Shown here: positions 33,559 through 41,098 of the stretch, piece after piece
Position numbering within the stretch: the stretch's first letter is position 1
Layout of the letters: each line of letters opens with the position of its first letter
Source: RGIG7450 sp045633565
Lineage (GTDB): Bacteria > Bacillota > Clostridia > RUG12999
Assembly: GCA_045633565.1 (NCBI GenBank)
Contig: JAZQYO010000001.1
Span: forward strand, 1 to 64,000
Direction: 5' to 3'
DNA length: 64,000 nt
Position numbers and translations under genes: made by a program
The notes under the pieces: model-generated
Database searches by the model: none
Told to the model about the DNA's origin: nothing
Seen by the model: only the letters and a program-made list of their open reading frames with translations

Positions 33559-33954
33559 TTACTCAGCCTTCTCCTGCTTTTTCCTTTTTATAAAATTGTT
33601 CACCTTTTCAAAAGCCTCAGGAAGCATTTCAACAAGTTTTTCCACTGGGTGTTCGCCATTTGGTGACACAGGAATAAGTCTAACTTTTTCACCAGCAATC
33701 ACAAGAAAAGCTACAGGTTTTACTTTAACTCCGCCCCCGCTTCCTCCACCAAACGGATACTGCCCGTTTGTGTTAAGCTTGCTTGTTGCAACCTCAGTAC
33801 CGCCGGCGCCAAATCCACAGGAAACCTGTGTAACCGGAATTACCATAGTTCCGTCGGGAGTTGTTATAGCTTCACCGACAACCGTACTAACATCAACCAT
33901 ACCTTTGATTGAACCAAGTGCATTTTTTACCAGTTCATTTAAATTTTCAGCCAT
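33559..33954 (-). CDS. ytfJ: GerW/YtfJ-family spore protein
   Basis: 131 residues. The segment VGEAITTPDGTMVIPVTQVS, a Gly-rich stretch (YPFGGGSGGG), VKPVAFLVI and the basic C-terminal end are diagnostic of YtfJ/GerW, required for lysozyme-independent germination behaviour in Bacillus and found in nearly all spore-formers. ATG at 33954 with GGAGG; it overlaps the DUF2953 gene by 8 bases, as ytfI-ytfJ are paired in Bacillus. Confidence 0.92.
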   Translation of the reverse strand: MAENLNELVKNALGSIKGMVDVSTVVGEAITTPDGTMVIPVTQVSCGFGAGGTEVATSKLNTNGQYPFGGGSGGGVKVKPVAFLVIAGEKVRLIPVSPNGEHPVEKLVEMLPEAFEKVNNFIKRKKQEKAE

Positions 33955-34552
33955 TTTCTTTTTCCTCCCTGTTTAATATATCTGAAATATCTTTAATTGC
34001 TTTAATAAGTTTTCTGTTAAAAATAATCGTCAGCAGCATTGGAATAGGTCTTAGTTTTAATGCGCCACAGCTTTCAAATAAAAGTCCGCTTCCGCTGTCA
34101 AAATCACTCAAAATTTCAAGTGAAACATTTTTTATGTCACATTGCTCTTTTAAGATAAGTGTTATAACATTAAGCACAGCACTTATAATCCCGAAAGCAA
34201 TCCCATTTTCCATAGGGTCCTGGAGCGCAGATAACGCCTTTGTTTCAAGCCTTACTATTTTGGTATGCTTTTTAATTAACCCGCACACCTCACAAACAAC
34301 ATCCGTTGCGGGCGATTTAAGCTCTTTTAATTTGCTGAGCGTCATTTTACTTTTCGTTTTTTCATCCGTTGTCGCTTTCTTTTCCGATTTGTTCTGTTTC
34401 CGTTTATTGCTATATATCTCTTTTTCAAACGGGAGTTTTAATAATATGCGTACAGAAAAATCAAAGTTATTAAGCTTAACCGAAAAAACAATTTTGACAC
34501 TGTATATCAGAAGCAGTAATAAAATTATAATCGTTACTAAAAGTATTTTCAA
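33947..34552 (-). CDS. DUF2953 membrane-anchored protein (YtfI-like)
   Basis: 201 residues with an N-terminal membrane segment (LLVTIIILLLLLIYSVKIVF), a lysine-rich region (NKRKQNKSEKKATTDEKTK) and a C-terminal domain with the family's GIISAVLNVI helix region. YtfI homologues are encoded next to ytfJ in spore-formers; function not established. Operon member, 12 bases from scpB. Confidence 0.8.
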   Translation of the reverse strand: MKILLVTIIILLLLLIYSVKIVFSVKLNNFDFSVRILLKLPFEKEIYSNKRKQNKSEKKATTDEKTKSKMTLSKLKELKSPATDVVCEVCGLIKKHTKIVRLETKALSALQDPMENGIAFGIISAVLNVITLILKEQCDIKNVSLEILSDFDSGSGLLFESCGALKLRPIPMLLTIIFNRKLIKAIKDISDILNREEKENG

Positions 34553-34564
34553 TTTTATCCCCTC

Positions 34565-35104
34565 TTAAACGTCATAAAAAGACATTTGAATAGGTATATT
34601 GCTGATGTCGGGCAGCTCGTTTAGCGATGAAATGCCAAAGCTTTTTAAAAATTCAGGTGTTGTCCGGTAGATAAGCGGTTTACCGGGAGTGTCAAGCCTG
34701 CCACATTCCTCAATGAGTCCACGTTCAACAAGTCGGTTAATGGCACTGTCACTGTTGACGCCGCGAATAAATTCCACACTCGAGCGTGTAACCGGCTGGT
34801 TATATGCTACAATAGAAAGCGTCTCAAGTGCCGCCCCCGACAGCATACTTTTCTGTGCCGGAGCCGCCATTTTAACCATATAATCATAATATTCCGGTTT
34901 TGTTGTCAGCTGATACGCATCTTCAAGCTTTAAAAGACATATTCCGCTTTCCTGTCCGTCAAGCTTTGTTTTTAAAAGCTTTAATGCCTCAAGAACATTA
35001 AACTCCGATTGTTCGGTGATATCAGCAATTTCAGACACCTCAAGCGGCTTTCCTGCCGCAAATAAAAGCGCCTCAATAATCGCTACCAGTCCAGTTAAAT
35101 TCAT
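34565..35104 (-). CDS. scpB: Segregation and condensation protein B
   Basis: About 179 residues from the ATG at 35104; two GTG codons just upstream could add four residues. Winged-helix ScpB features include AIIEALLFAAGKPL, LETLSIVAYNQPVTRSSVEFIRGVNSD and RGLIEECGRLDTPGKPLIYRTT. It partners ScpA and SMC in chromosome condensation. It overlaps the end of scpA. Confidence 0.93.
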   Translation of the reverse strand: MNLTGLVAIIEALLFAAGKPLEVSEIADITEQSEFNVLEALKLLKTKLDGQESGICLLKLEDAYQLTTKPEYYDYMVKMAAPAQKSMLSGAALETLSIVAYNQPVTRSSVEFIRGVNSDSAINRLVERGLIEECGRLDTPGKPLIYRTTPEFLKSFGISSLNELPDISNIPIQMSFYDV

Positions 35105-35825
35105 CTTCTTCACCACTTAAACTAAATATTAATCCGTTTTCTTCGTTTAAGAGCAACAGGTTCCCGTGAGAAAGCAGTTCGAGTATCGCAAGAAAAGTTG
35201 AAACTGCCTGTGCTCTTGTTGTAACATCACCAAAGAAATCTTCAAACTTAATTTCGCTTTTCCCTTTAAAGGTATTAAAAATATATTTTATTCTGTCAGA
35301 AACGCTAACAATTTCACGACGTACAATCACATCAAACGCTTCTTTTTTTACCGGCTTTTTCAGCTCATGATTTTCCATCACATTTGCAAACGCTTCAAAA
35401 AGCAGTGAAACCGGAAACTGCATGTCCACATATCTGACCTTGGGAAGCTGAATTTTTTCGGGACTTTTATCAAAATAATATCTTCCCGACTCCTGTCTGG
35501 GGCTTAAAAACTCAACTGCTTCTTTATATTTTGCATATTCAATGAGTCTGTCAACAAGTTCGGTTCTCGGGTCTTCTTCATCCTCATCATCTTTTTGTTT
35601 TGGTAATAGAAGACGGGATTTGATATAAAGCAGCGTTGCAGCCATCACAAGAAAATCGCCCGTAACCTCTATATCAAACCTTTTCATTTCTTCGAGATAT
35701 TCCATATATTGCTCTGTAATCTCGGAAATTGGTATGTCAGTTATCTCAACCTTGTTTTTTGAAATAAGATGCAAAAGCAGGTCAAGCGGACCTTCAAACT
35801 CTTTTATTTTAAAAGTTACATCCAT
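35073..35825 (-). CDS. scpA: Segregation and condensation protein A
   Basis: 250 residues of the kleisin family: FKIKEFEGPLDLLLHLISKNKVEITDIPI is the SMC-binding N-terminus, FLVMAATLLYIKSRLLLP follows, and the C-terminal winged helix has AVSTFLAILELLSHGNLLL. Forms the SMC-ScpAB condensin. Fifteen bases after the site-2 protease start region in the operon. Confidence 0.95.
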   Translation of the reverse strand: MDVTFKIKEFEGPLDLLLHLISKNKVEITDIPISEITEQYMEYLEEMKRFDIEVTGDFLVMAATLLYIKSRLLLPKQKDDEDEEDPRTELVDRLIEYAKYKEAVEFLSPRQESGRYYFDKSPEKIQLPKVRYVDMQFPVSLLFEAFANVMENHELKKPVKKEAFDVIVRREIVSVSDRIKYIFNTFKGKSEIKFEDFFGDVTTRAQAVSTFLAILELLSHGNLLLLNEENGLIFSLSGEEDEFNWTGSDY

Positions 35826-35839
35826 TTTAGTCCATTCGG

Positions 35840-36499
35840 CTATGCAAACAATCGCACAATAAAATGTGCCAGCCAGCCGATTCCCTCCAGAATAAGATTT
35901 GCAGCAGGATTTATAATTTTACTGAGCGTACCGGTAAATACAGCTATAATCAGTATCATATAGAGTATGTTACCATTATTTTCCACCCACTTGGATGCAT
36001 TATAAGGCAAAAAATATGTCAGAACCCTTGAGCCGTCAAGCGGGGGAACAGGAATTAAATTAAACACTGCAAGACCGATGTTAAGAAAAACTACGCTGCT
36101 CATAATATTTGCAAAATAATAGTTAAAGGCTATTGCAGGTAATATTGCCGCAAAAACCTCCCACACTAAAAGTAAAAGAAATGCAAACAAAATATTTGAA
36201 AAAGGCCCTGCAAGGCTGACCCAGACAATTCCTCTTGCACCGCTTTTTCTAAATCTGTATGGATTTACAGGTACAGGTTTTGCCCAGCCAAATCCCAAAA
36301 TAAGCATAGCAAGAACTCCAAGCCAGTCAACATGCTTCAGCGGGTTAAGAGAAAGTCTGCCCGCTTCCTTTGCTGTTGTATCACCTAACTGATAAGCCAC
36401 CCATCCGTGCGAAAACTCATGCACCGTCAGACATATAAATATAAACGGTAAGGTAATAAGTTTTATAAGTGCACCCTGCACCAACCCCATAATATTCAA
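35840..36499 (-). CDS. Site-2 protease family membrane metalloprotease (M50)
   Basis: 219 residues, polytopic. Zinc motif HEFSH lies in FICLTVHEFSHGWVAYQLGD, with a second motif NLIPVPPLDGSRVL carrying the third ligand Asp. Such small rhomboid-like M50 proteases are commonly encoded next to scpAB in Firmicutes; substrate unknown. Start probably TTG at 36499 with GAGGT six bases upstream (an ATG three codons later is possible). Confidence 0.88.
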   Translation of the reverse strand: MNIMGLVQGALIKLITLPFIFICLTVHEFSHGWVAYQLGDTTAKEAGRLSLNPLKHVDWLGVLAMLILGFGWAKPVPVNPYRFRKSGARGIVWVSLAGPFSNILFAFLLLLVWEVFAAILPAIAFNYYFANIMSSVVFLNIGLAVFNLIPVPPLDGSRVLTYFLPYNASKWVENNGNILYMILIIAVFTGTLSKIINPAANLILEGIGWLAHFIVRLFA

Positions 36500-36518
36500 A
36501 AGATTACCTCTTTTCTAA

Positions 36519-37721
36519 TTATTCAGCGTTTTCGTAAATGGTGTGTCCGTATTTATCAGCATAAATATAATCTTTTTCACTTAAATGAATTCTGATAAGT
36601 CCATTGTCAAGTAATGTAATTTTTTCATACTCCGCTTTGACAACCACCGTTGCTGCTCTGTCAACAACTCCATATTTATGGTCAAGAGAAAAAACTGCAA
36701 GTCCGTTTTTAAAACTGCTCAGACTTTCATATCTTGGCATAATCATTATAGAGCCGTCCAGATTCATATAACCGTAAAGACCGTTTTGTTTAAACACAGC
36801 ACCACCCTCGGCTATACCGGAAATCTGCTCATATTTCGGTTCTACAACATATTGCCCATCTAAATCTACCATGCCGTATTTCCCATCAGACGCAACAACT
36901 GCCCTGTCTTCACTGAATACCGCCGGAACAGTTTTATCATACGGGCCAAAGGAAAGTTCCCCAACTCTCTGACCATTTTCATTTATGATATGCCATTCAT
37001 TTCCTACACATACAAACGCACGGTTTTCACTGAAGGGCATGCAGTAATCATATTCTTCCCCAAACATTTTTTCGCCGTTTTTATTAATATAAAAGGCTTT
37101 GAGTGTTCCGTTTTCACGGGAACCTGTCATAACATTACATAGTCCAGATTTAAATTGATATATTGCATTATTAGAATATTCGCAAGGTATTACAAGTTCA
37201 CCCGATGTGTTAATAAAACCGGTGGCGCCGCCCATCTGAACAGCTGCCAGGCCTTCAGAAAAATCATACACAGCATCAAAAACCGCACCAATTTTATCGC
37301 CTGTTGTAATATTTATAAATCCCTTTTTATTGTTTGAAGAATATATAACAAATCCTTCACTGGCATTTGTGGCAATAATATCCTCGGTCACAAAAACATT
37401 CTTTAGATTTTCTCCGAGAAAGCCCTGTTGTGAACCTTGTTTGAAATAAAACATTCCATTGTCAGCAACAGAAATCATATCATATAGCTGTTCTGTTACT
37501 CTTTCGCCTTCAAGATTGGCAAAGGTGTATTTATCCTCAGCTGAGATAATTATATATTCATGTCTGGCATTCTTCTCATCGATATAATTCAGACTGCTTG
37601 CAACCTGCGCCTCAATATTATCGTTGTTCTGATTATTCAAAAATAATACAGTTAAAAAAATACCTGCAATACAAACTAAAATTGTAGAATAAATCGCAAT
37701 CCTCAGTGGCCACTGTTTCAT
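36519..37721 (-). CDS. WG-repeat (KWG) protein with N-terminal membrane anchor
   Basis: 400 residues. A hydrophobic N-terminal segment (IAIYSTILVCIAGIFLTVLF) anchors a likely extracellular domain made of repeated WG-type units: KQGSQQGFLG, SSNNKKGFINITTGD, GGATGFINTSGELVIPCEY, SDGKYGMVDLDGQYVVEPKY, QNGLYGYMNLDGSIMIMPRY and LDHKYGVVDRAATVVVKAEY. WG repeats form beta-propeller-like folds; function in Firmicutes is largely unknown. It is the first gene of the long operon down to tatD. Confidence 0.85.
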   Translation of the reverse strand: MKQWPLRIAIYSTILVCIAGIFLTVLFLNNQNNDNIEAQVASSLNYIDEKNARHEYIIISAEDKYTFANLEGERVTEQLYDMISVADNGMFYFKQGSQQGFLGENLKNVFVTEDIIATNASEGFVIYSSNNKKGFINITTGDKIGAVFDAVYDFSEGLAAVQMGGATGFINTSGELVIPCEYSNNAIYQFKSGLCNVMTGSRENGTLKAFYINKNGEKMFGEEYDYCMPFSENRAFVCVGNEWHIINENGQRVGELSFGPYDKTVPAVFSEDRAVVASDGKYGMVDLDGQYVVEPKYEQISGIAEGGAVFKQNGLYGYMNLDGSIMIMPRYESLSSFKNGLAVFSLDHKYGVVDRAATVVVKAEYEKITLLDNGLIRIHLSEKDYIYADKYGHTIYENAE

Positions 37722-37762
37722 AACATCCGCACCTCCGTACTTGCTATATGTATACAGTATAA

Positions 37763-37791
37763 ATTATACTATAATTATATACAAATGTCAA
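37763..37791 (-). promoter_or_regulatory. Promoter of the WG/scp/dac/murD/metG operon
   Basis: TTGACA (complement 37786-37791) and TATAAT (complement 37763-37768) with a 17-bp spacer on the minus strand, 42 bases from the WG gene start. Confidence 0.85.
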
Positions 37792-37807
37792 GTTTTACAG
37801 GGTAAAG

Positions 37808-37833
37808 AAAAAGACGGGCATTGCCCGTCTTTT
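37808..37833. terminator. Intrinsic terminator, nearly identical in stem to the one at 9181
   Basis: Seven-bp stem (37813-37819 with 37823-37829), 3-base loop, A- and T-rich flanks. It follows the spoIVB remnant on the minus strand, so it probably was the original spoIVB-operon terminator. Confidence 0.88.
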
Positions 37834-37859
37834 AACCGATTTTTTACTTAAAATTTCGT

Positions 37860-37982
37860 CTATTTTACTTCTGCCAACATGTTCTCGGCAAATATGCCGT
37901 AACCTTTAAGCGGATTTTTAATAAAATCATAGGTTGCTGCGCCTACAAGCATACCATTTTGCAGTATCGGACTACCAGATAC
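37860..37982 (-). pseudogene. Remnant of a second spoIVB: last 40 codons only
   Basis: Translated on the minus strand from 37982 to a TAG at 37860-37862, this gives VSGSPILQNGMLVG...IKNPLKGYGIFAENMLAEVK, matching the end of the intact SpoIVB (39880-40956) at about 34 of 38 residues. At DNA level about 15 of 104 aligned bases differ. The active-site SGSP is kept but everything upstream is lost. From 37983 to 38108 the sequence is AT-rich with no recognisable coding. The divergence shows this is not a fresh duplication; it may be the tail of the original spoIVB, displaced by the insert, or a xenologous copy. Confidence 0.85.
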
Positions 37983-38108
37983 AAGTGATGTCAATATGGG
38001 ACAACAAATTTATATAAAAAGAAATAATTATACTAGGATTGTTGATGTTTGTCTATATAATGTTGTCGGAATCAGCATTCAGATATTTATAGTTTGAAAC
38101 ATTTTCAA

Positions 38109-38957
38109 TTACATAATTTTTCTTTTAGTAAATTTTTGTGTAACTTTATTTAAATTTGTCACAAGTACGTCCCCTGTAACCCTTAAATAATGCGGTTCTT
38201 CTAAATTACATTGTTCAATTATGTTATAAATATATTCCACATCTTTATAACCCTTTTTAAAAATTAAGCTTAGTACATCAGAAGTTCTTTGAAATCCATC
38301 CACAATCATTTTTTCAATGCCATTTTGACAAAATTCTAATGATTGTTTTGATATACTATTACAGGGGAATGTAATCTTTATTATTTTATTATCAAAATAT
38401 GTATTTTCAAATTTGTAACATATATTGTCAAAGTAAATGCATATAATGTAGTCAAGTTTATGCTTTAAAAGTGGAAAAATCGGAATATTGTCAACCATTG
38501 CACCATCAAAAAAAGAAATACCATCTACATTAATTGCACGATTATATATTGGCATTGCAACACTCGCTTTTAAATATTGTTGTTGTTTTAGTGATTCTAC
38601 TGAGCTTAATTCCTTATAAACAATATTTTTATGTTGAATATCCAACAAAGAAGTATAGAATTTTGAAGAAATTTCTTTAGTTTTATAACAAAGCTCTTTT
38701 ATATTTTGTTGAAGTAGCGTACTTCTCAAAATATGTGTTATGAATATTCTATTATTTTCTTTGCATATATTTTTCCACATTTTTTCTGCATGTTCAAGTT
38801 TGTTAACAGCAAAAGCATAACCATTTAATGTACCTACCGAAGCACAACTTATATATTTTATCTCATCAATAGGCAAAAAATTTAAAATTGCCTTCAAAGC
38901 ACCTATTTGATACGCACCTTTTGCCATTCCGCCCGATAAAACCAATCCAATATTCAT
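38109..38957 (-). CDS. Patatin-like phospholipase
   Basis: 282 residues. Oxyanion-hole glycines in LVLSGGMAKGAYQIGAL (residues 6-21), nucleophile Ser40 in CASVG (a GxSxG variant with Cys at the first Gly), and catalytic Asp151 in FFDGAMVDNIPIFPLL. It should hydrolyse acyl lipids. Distinctly AT-rich compared with neighbours and preceded, with ATGA overlap, by a small membrane protein gene. Patatins occur both in lipid turnover and as effectors of anti-phage systems; no nucleotide cyclase or other sensor is beside it, so a defence role is only a possibility. Confidence 0.85.
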   Translation of the reverse strand: MNIGLVLSGGMAKGAYQIGALKAILNFLPIDEIKYISCASVGTLNGYAFAVNKLEHAEKMWKNICKENNRIFITHILRSTLLQQNIKELCYKTKEISSKFYTSLLDIQHKNIVYKELSSVESLKQQQYLKASVAMPIYNRAINVDGISFFDGAMVDNIPIFPLLKHKLDYIICIYFDNICYKFENTYFDNKIIKITFPCNSISKQSLEFCQNGIEKMIVDGFQRTSDVLSLIFKKGYKDVEYIYNIIEQCNLEEPHYLRVTGDVLVTNLNKVTQKFTKRKIM

Positions 38958-39355
38958 CTTTTCCTCCCTATAAGTCTAATAATAAAGTAATAAAGTACAC
39001 CGCCAACGAAATAACACAACAAATCATACACATCAATAGTTGCGCTTGGTTTTACGAGTGGAGCAAAATACTCCCAAATCAAACCAGCAGGTACAATAAA
39101 GAATAATATATTTGTAAATGAAATAATTTTCTTTTTGACTGTTACCAAAAGCAAATTTGTATATGATAACAAAAATAACGGACAAATTAAATCATTAAAA
39201 TAGCATACAAAAAAATACCTAAGAATTCCGGTGAAGATATGTTTTAAAATCACATTATTCATAATATAAAGAATGGAAGTAAATATTATCAGCAAAATAT
39301 CTAACGGTATTTTTTTGTTTTTCCAATTAAAGAAAACACAGAATAAGAACTGCAA
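38954..39355 (-). CDS. Small polytopic membrane protein (VanZ-like tail), start uncertain or frameshifted
   Basis: Up to 133 residues with about four hydrophobic segments; the end, PAGLIWEYFAPLVKPSATID followed by VYDLLCYFVGGVLYYFI, resembles VanZ-like small membrane proteins. No ATG with a ribosome binding site exists in this frame; the only upstream option is a TTG at 39355 directly after an in-frame stop. A well-placed ATG at 39389 is in another frame and gives the 20-residue peptide listed separately, which runs into this frame after one base shift. So either the genome copy is frameshifted or translation is coupled. Its stop overlaps the patatin start. Confidence 0.6.
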   Translation of the reverse strand: MQFLFCVFFNWKNKKIPLDILLIIFTSILYIMNNVILKHIFTGILRYFFVCYFNDLICPLFLLSYTNLLLVTVKKKIISFTNILFFIVPAGLIWEYFAPLVKPSATIDVYDLLCYFVGGVLYYFIIRLIGRKR

Positions 39356-39389
39356 CTATTATAGCACCTACTACACCCCAAAATTTCAT
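39327..39389 (-). CDS. 20-residue single-membrane-segment peptide, possibly the true N-terminus of the downstream membrane protein
   Basis: ATG at 39389 has a strong AGGGGGTGAG site 4 bases upstream, better than any alternative here. The product, MKFWGVVGAIIVAVLILCFL, is one hydrophobic helix, then TAA. It lies just downstream of a consensus promoter. If one base were removed near the stop it would fuse in frame to NWKNKKIPL of the next protein, forming a normal-looking first membrane segment. It is either a real micropeptide or evidence of a frameshift. Confidence 0.5.
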   Translation of the reverse strand: MKFWGVVGAIIVAVLILCFL

Positions 39390-39436
39390 TTTCTCACCCC
39401 CTTAATATAATTCTCATAAATACTTTAATTTTTTCT

Positions 39437-39550
39437 TATCTTTAACACATTATAGCAGTTTATTACATCAAAGTCAAGATAAATTCTTATTATTAACATA
39501 ATCTTGTTGCTATTTTGTGTTAAAGTCAAGATAAACTATTATCTTTAACA
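39437..39550. repeat. Array of TATCTTTAACA-type sites, likely operators of the adjacent XRE repressor
   Basis: Exact TATCTTTAACA at 39437-39447 and 39540-39550, the reverse TGTTAAAG at 39518-39525, and related AAAGTCAAGATAA stretches near 39470-39482 and 39522-39534. The sites flank the divergent promoters of the XRE gene (+) and the membrane protein/patatin genes (-), the classic arrangement for a repressor controlling both. Confidence 0.6.
39449..39477 (-). promoter_or_regulatory. Promoter of the small membrane protein/patatin genes
   Basis: TTGACT (complement 39472-39477) and TATAAT (complement 39449-39454), 17-bp spacer, minus strand. One copy of the TATCTTTAACA repeat overlaps the start point just downstream. 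Confidence 0.85.
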
Positions 39551-39567
39551 TATTGGGAGATTGTGTT

Positions 39568-39813
39568 ATGAAAATATATGATTACAATGGCAAGAAGAAC
39601 ATTTGCGGTGACAGAGTGCACGAAGCACGGCGAAAGCTTCATCTTACACAAGCAGATTTAGCTGCGAAACTCCAAATTTCTGGCATTATCATAGAAAGAG
39701 ATAGTATATCACGTATAGAAATAGGAACTAGATTTGTTACAGACTATGAAATTAGAGAACTATCTAAAATTTTAAAAGTAAATGTTGCTTGGTTATTAGG
39801 TATAGAAGAATAA
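39568..39813 (+). CDS. XRE-family helix-turn-helix repressor
   Basis: 81 residues from the ATG at 39568, with GGGAGA upstream. HTH segment RVHEARRKLHLTQADLAAKL, then ISRIEIGTRFVTDYEIRELSKILKVNVAWLLG, a complete XRE domain with no extra sensor. It lies divergent from the patatin/membrane genes with repeated operator-like sites between, so it probably represses both directions. Confidence 0.88.
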   Translation: MKIYDYNGKKNICGDRVHEARRKLHLTQADLAAKLQISGIIIERDSISRIEIGTRFVTDYEIRELSKILKVNVAWLLGIEE

Positions 39814-39827
39814 CACAGGTGTTTGAA

Positions 39828-39868
39828 AAAATGCTCGCCTATAATATTATAAGCGAGCATTAATTTTA
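39828..39868. terminator. Bidirectional intrinsic terminator
   Basis: Stem ATGCTCGC (39831-39838) with GCGAGCAT (39853-39860), A- and T-rich flanks, between convergent XRE gene and spoIVB. Confidence 0.85.
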
Positions 39869-39879
39869 TTTTAGTTAAT

Positions 39880-40956
39880 CTATTCCGACTCAGCCAACAT
39901 ATTTTCTGCAAATATGCCATAACCTTTAAGCGGATTTTTGATAAAAACATGAGTTACAGCACCAACAAGCATACCGTTTTGCAGTATTGGACTGCCGCTC
40001 ATTCCCTGAACTATACCGCCGGTTTTTTTAATAAGTTCAGGGTCTGTAATTTCAATTACCATTGATTTTTCATTAAATCCACCGCCAAGGATTACTTTAT
40101 CAATTTCAATCTGATATTCTTTCTTCTCATTTCCGTCAAGAGCACACAAAATGGTTGCGGGCCCTTCTTTTATCTGCCATCTAGATGCAACCCCGACAGG
40201 TTCTCCCGTGATTTCTGCATCAAAGCTTCCGTAAATTCCGCAATCTGTGTTGCCTTCCAGGCTGCCAATTGCTTGATTTGTTCCTCCAAATGTTGCCTGA
40301 AGCTCTCCCGGAACACCTTCTTTACTTTTTTCTACATTCATTACGTCTGCAAATTCAATTGTCCCCTTTTTTACTGTATATCTCTCACGGATATCCTTGT
40401 CTGTAACACCATGGCCCAACGCAAAAAATTTTTTACTGTCTGCGGTCACAAATGTCATAGTACCAACGCCTGCTGCAGAATCTCTTACCCAAATCCCAAG
40501 TTTTGGAAGTCCATCCTCATGAGATTTCGCCGGTTGAACAGTTACATCAAGCTCATTTTCCCCTCTTTTTACTGAAAGAGTGATTGATTTATCACCCAAG
40601 GAATCAACCGCTTTTACAAGCTCTTTATTTTCATCAATTTCAATGCCATTTGCAGCTGATATAATATCCCCAACCTGAATACCGCTATCCTTTGCGGGAC
40701 AAACTATATTTCCCTGTTTGTCCTCAAAGCTTGCAAGTTCAACAACCATTATTCCCTCAGTATAAAGCTTTATGCCTATTACATTGCCTCCTGGATAAAC
40801 CTTTGTTTGGGCAATCTTAGCATTAGCATCTGCCACTTCATCAGACGCAAGCACCATCTGAGTTGCAACGTCAGTGAATATTCCGTGTGAGGAGGAAACG
40901 ACATAAAACAATGTCATAAAAAAAATAAAAAAATATGATTTTTTAAACCATTTCAT
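39880..40956 (-). CDS. spoIVB: SpoIVB peptidase (stage IV sporulation protein B)
   Basis: 358 residues from the ATG at 40956 (GAGGGGTGA upstream). An N-terminal membrane/signal segment (FFIFFMTLFYVV), PDZ domain (IGIKLYTEGIMVV...GIQVGDIISAANG), then the S55 serine protease domain with His182 in FALGHGV and the catalytic Ser in GMSGSPI (320-322). In Bacillus it is secreted by the forespore and triggers pro-sigma-K processing. Usual order is recN-spoIVB-spo0A; here a large SLH gene separates it from recN and no spo0A follows. A degenerate second tail is at 37860. Confidence 0.93.
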   Translation of the reverse strand: MKWFKKSYFFIFFMTLFYVVSSSHGIFTDVATQMVLASDEVADANAKIAQTKVYPGGNVIGIKLYTEGIMVVELASFEDKQGNIVCPAKDSGIQVGDIISAANGIEIDENKELVKAVDSLGDKSITLSVKRGENELDVTVQPAKSHEDGLPKLGIWVRDSAAGVGTMTFVTADSKKFFALGHGVTDKDIRERYTVKKGTIEFADVMNVEKSKEGVPGELQATFGGTNQAIGSLEGNTDCGIYGSFDAEITGEPVGVASRWQIKEGPATILCALDGNEKKEYQIEIDKVILGGGFNEKSMVIEITDPELIKKTGGIVQGMSGSPILQNGMLVGAVTHVFIKNPLKGYGIFAENMLAESE

Positions 40957-41053
40957 TTTTTCACCCCTCAATTTTTAGAATACCCTTTTGAGAATTTATC
41001 TATGCTGAAAATTATTGAAGAATAATACTCAAAAATCCAAATTTAAAAAAATT

Positions 41054-41087
41054 TTTAAAAAAAGAACCGCCGAAGCGGTTCTTAAAA
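41054..41087 (-). terminator. Intrinsic terminator of the SLH protein gene
   Basis: Eight-bp stem AGAACCGC/GCGGTTCT with CGAA loop at 41063-41082, followed on the minus strand by a T tract. Confidence 0.88.
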
Positions 41088-41098
41088 AATTATTATTT

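Noticed and set aside
33500..34568. Plus-strand frames opposite ytfJ and the DUF2953 gene
   Set aside because: Antisense shadows of recognised genes.
37860..37982. Attachment site duplication from a site-specific integrative element
   Set aside because: The two spoIVB ends differ at about 14% of positions and no integrase is present, so a simple recent integration is not supported.
39437..39550. CRISPR array
   Set aside because: The repeats are 11 bases, irregularly spaced and inverted; they fit operators.
38109..39813. CBASS anti-phage system
   Set aside because: A patatin is present but there is no nucleotidyltransferase or accessory Cap gene nearby.
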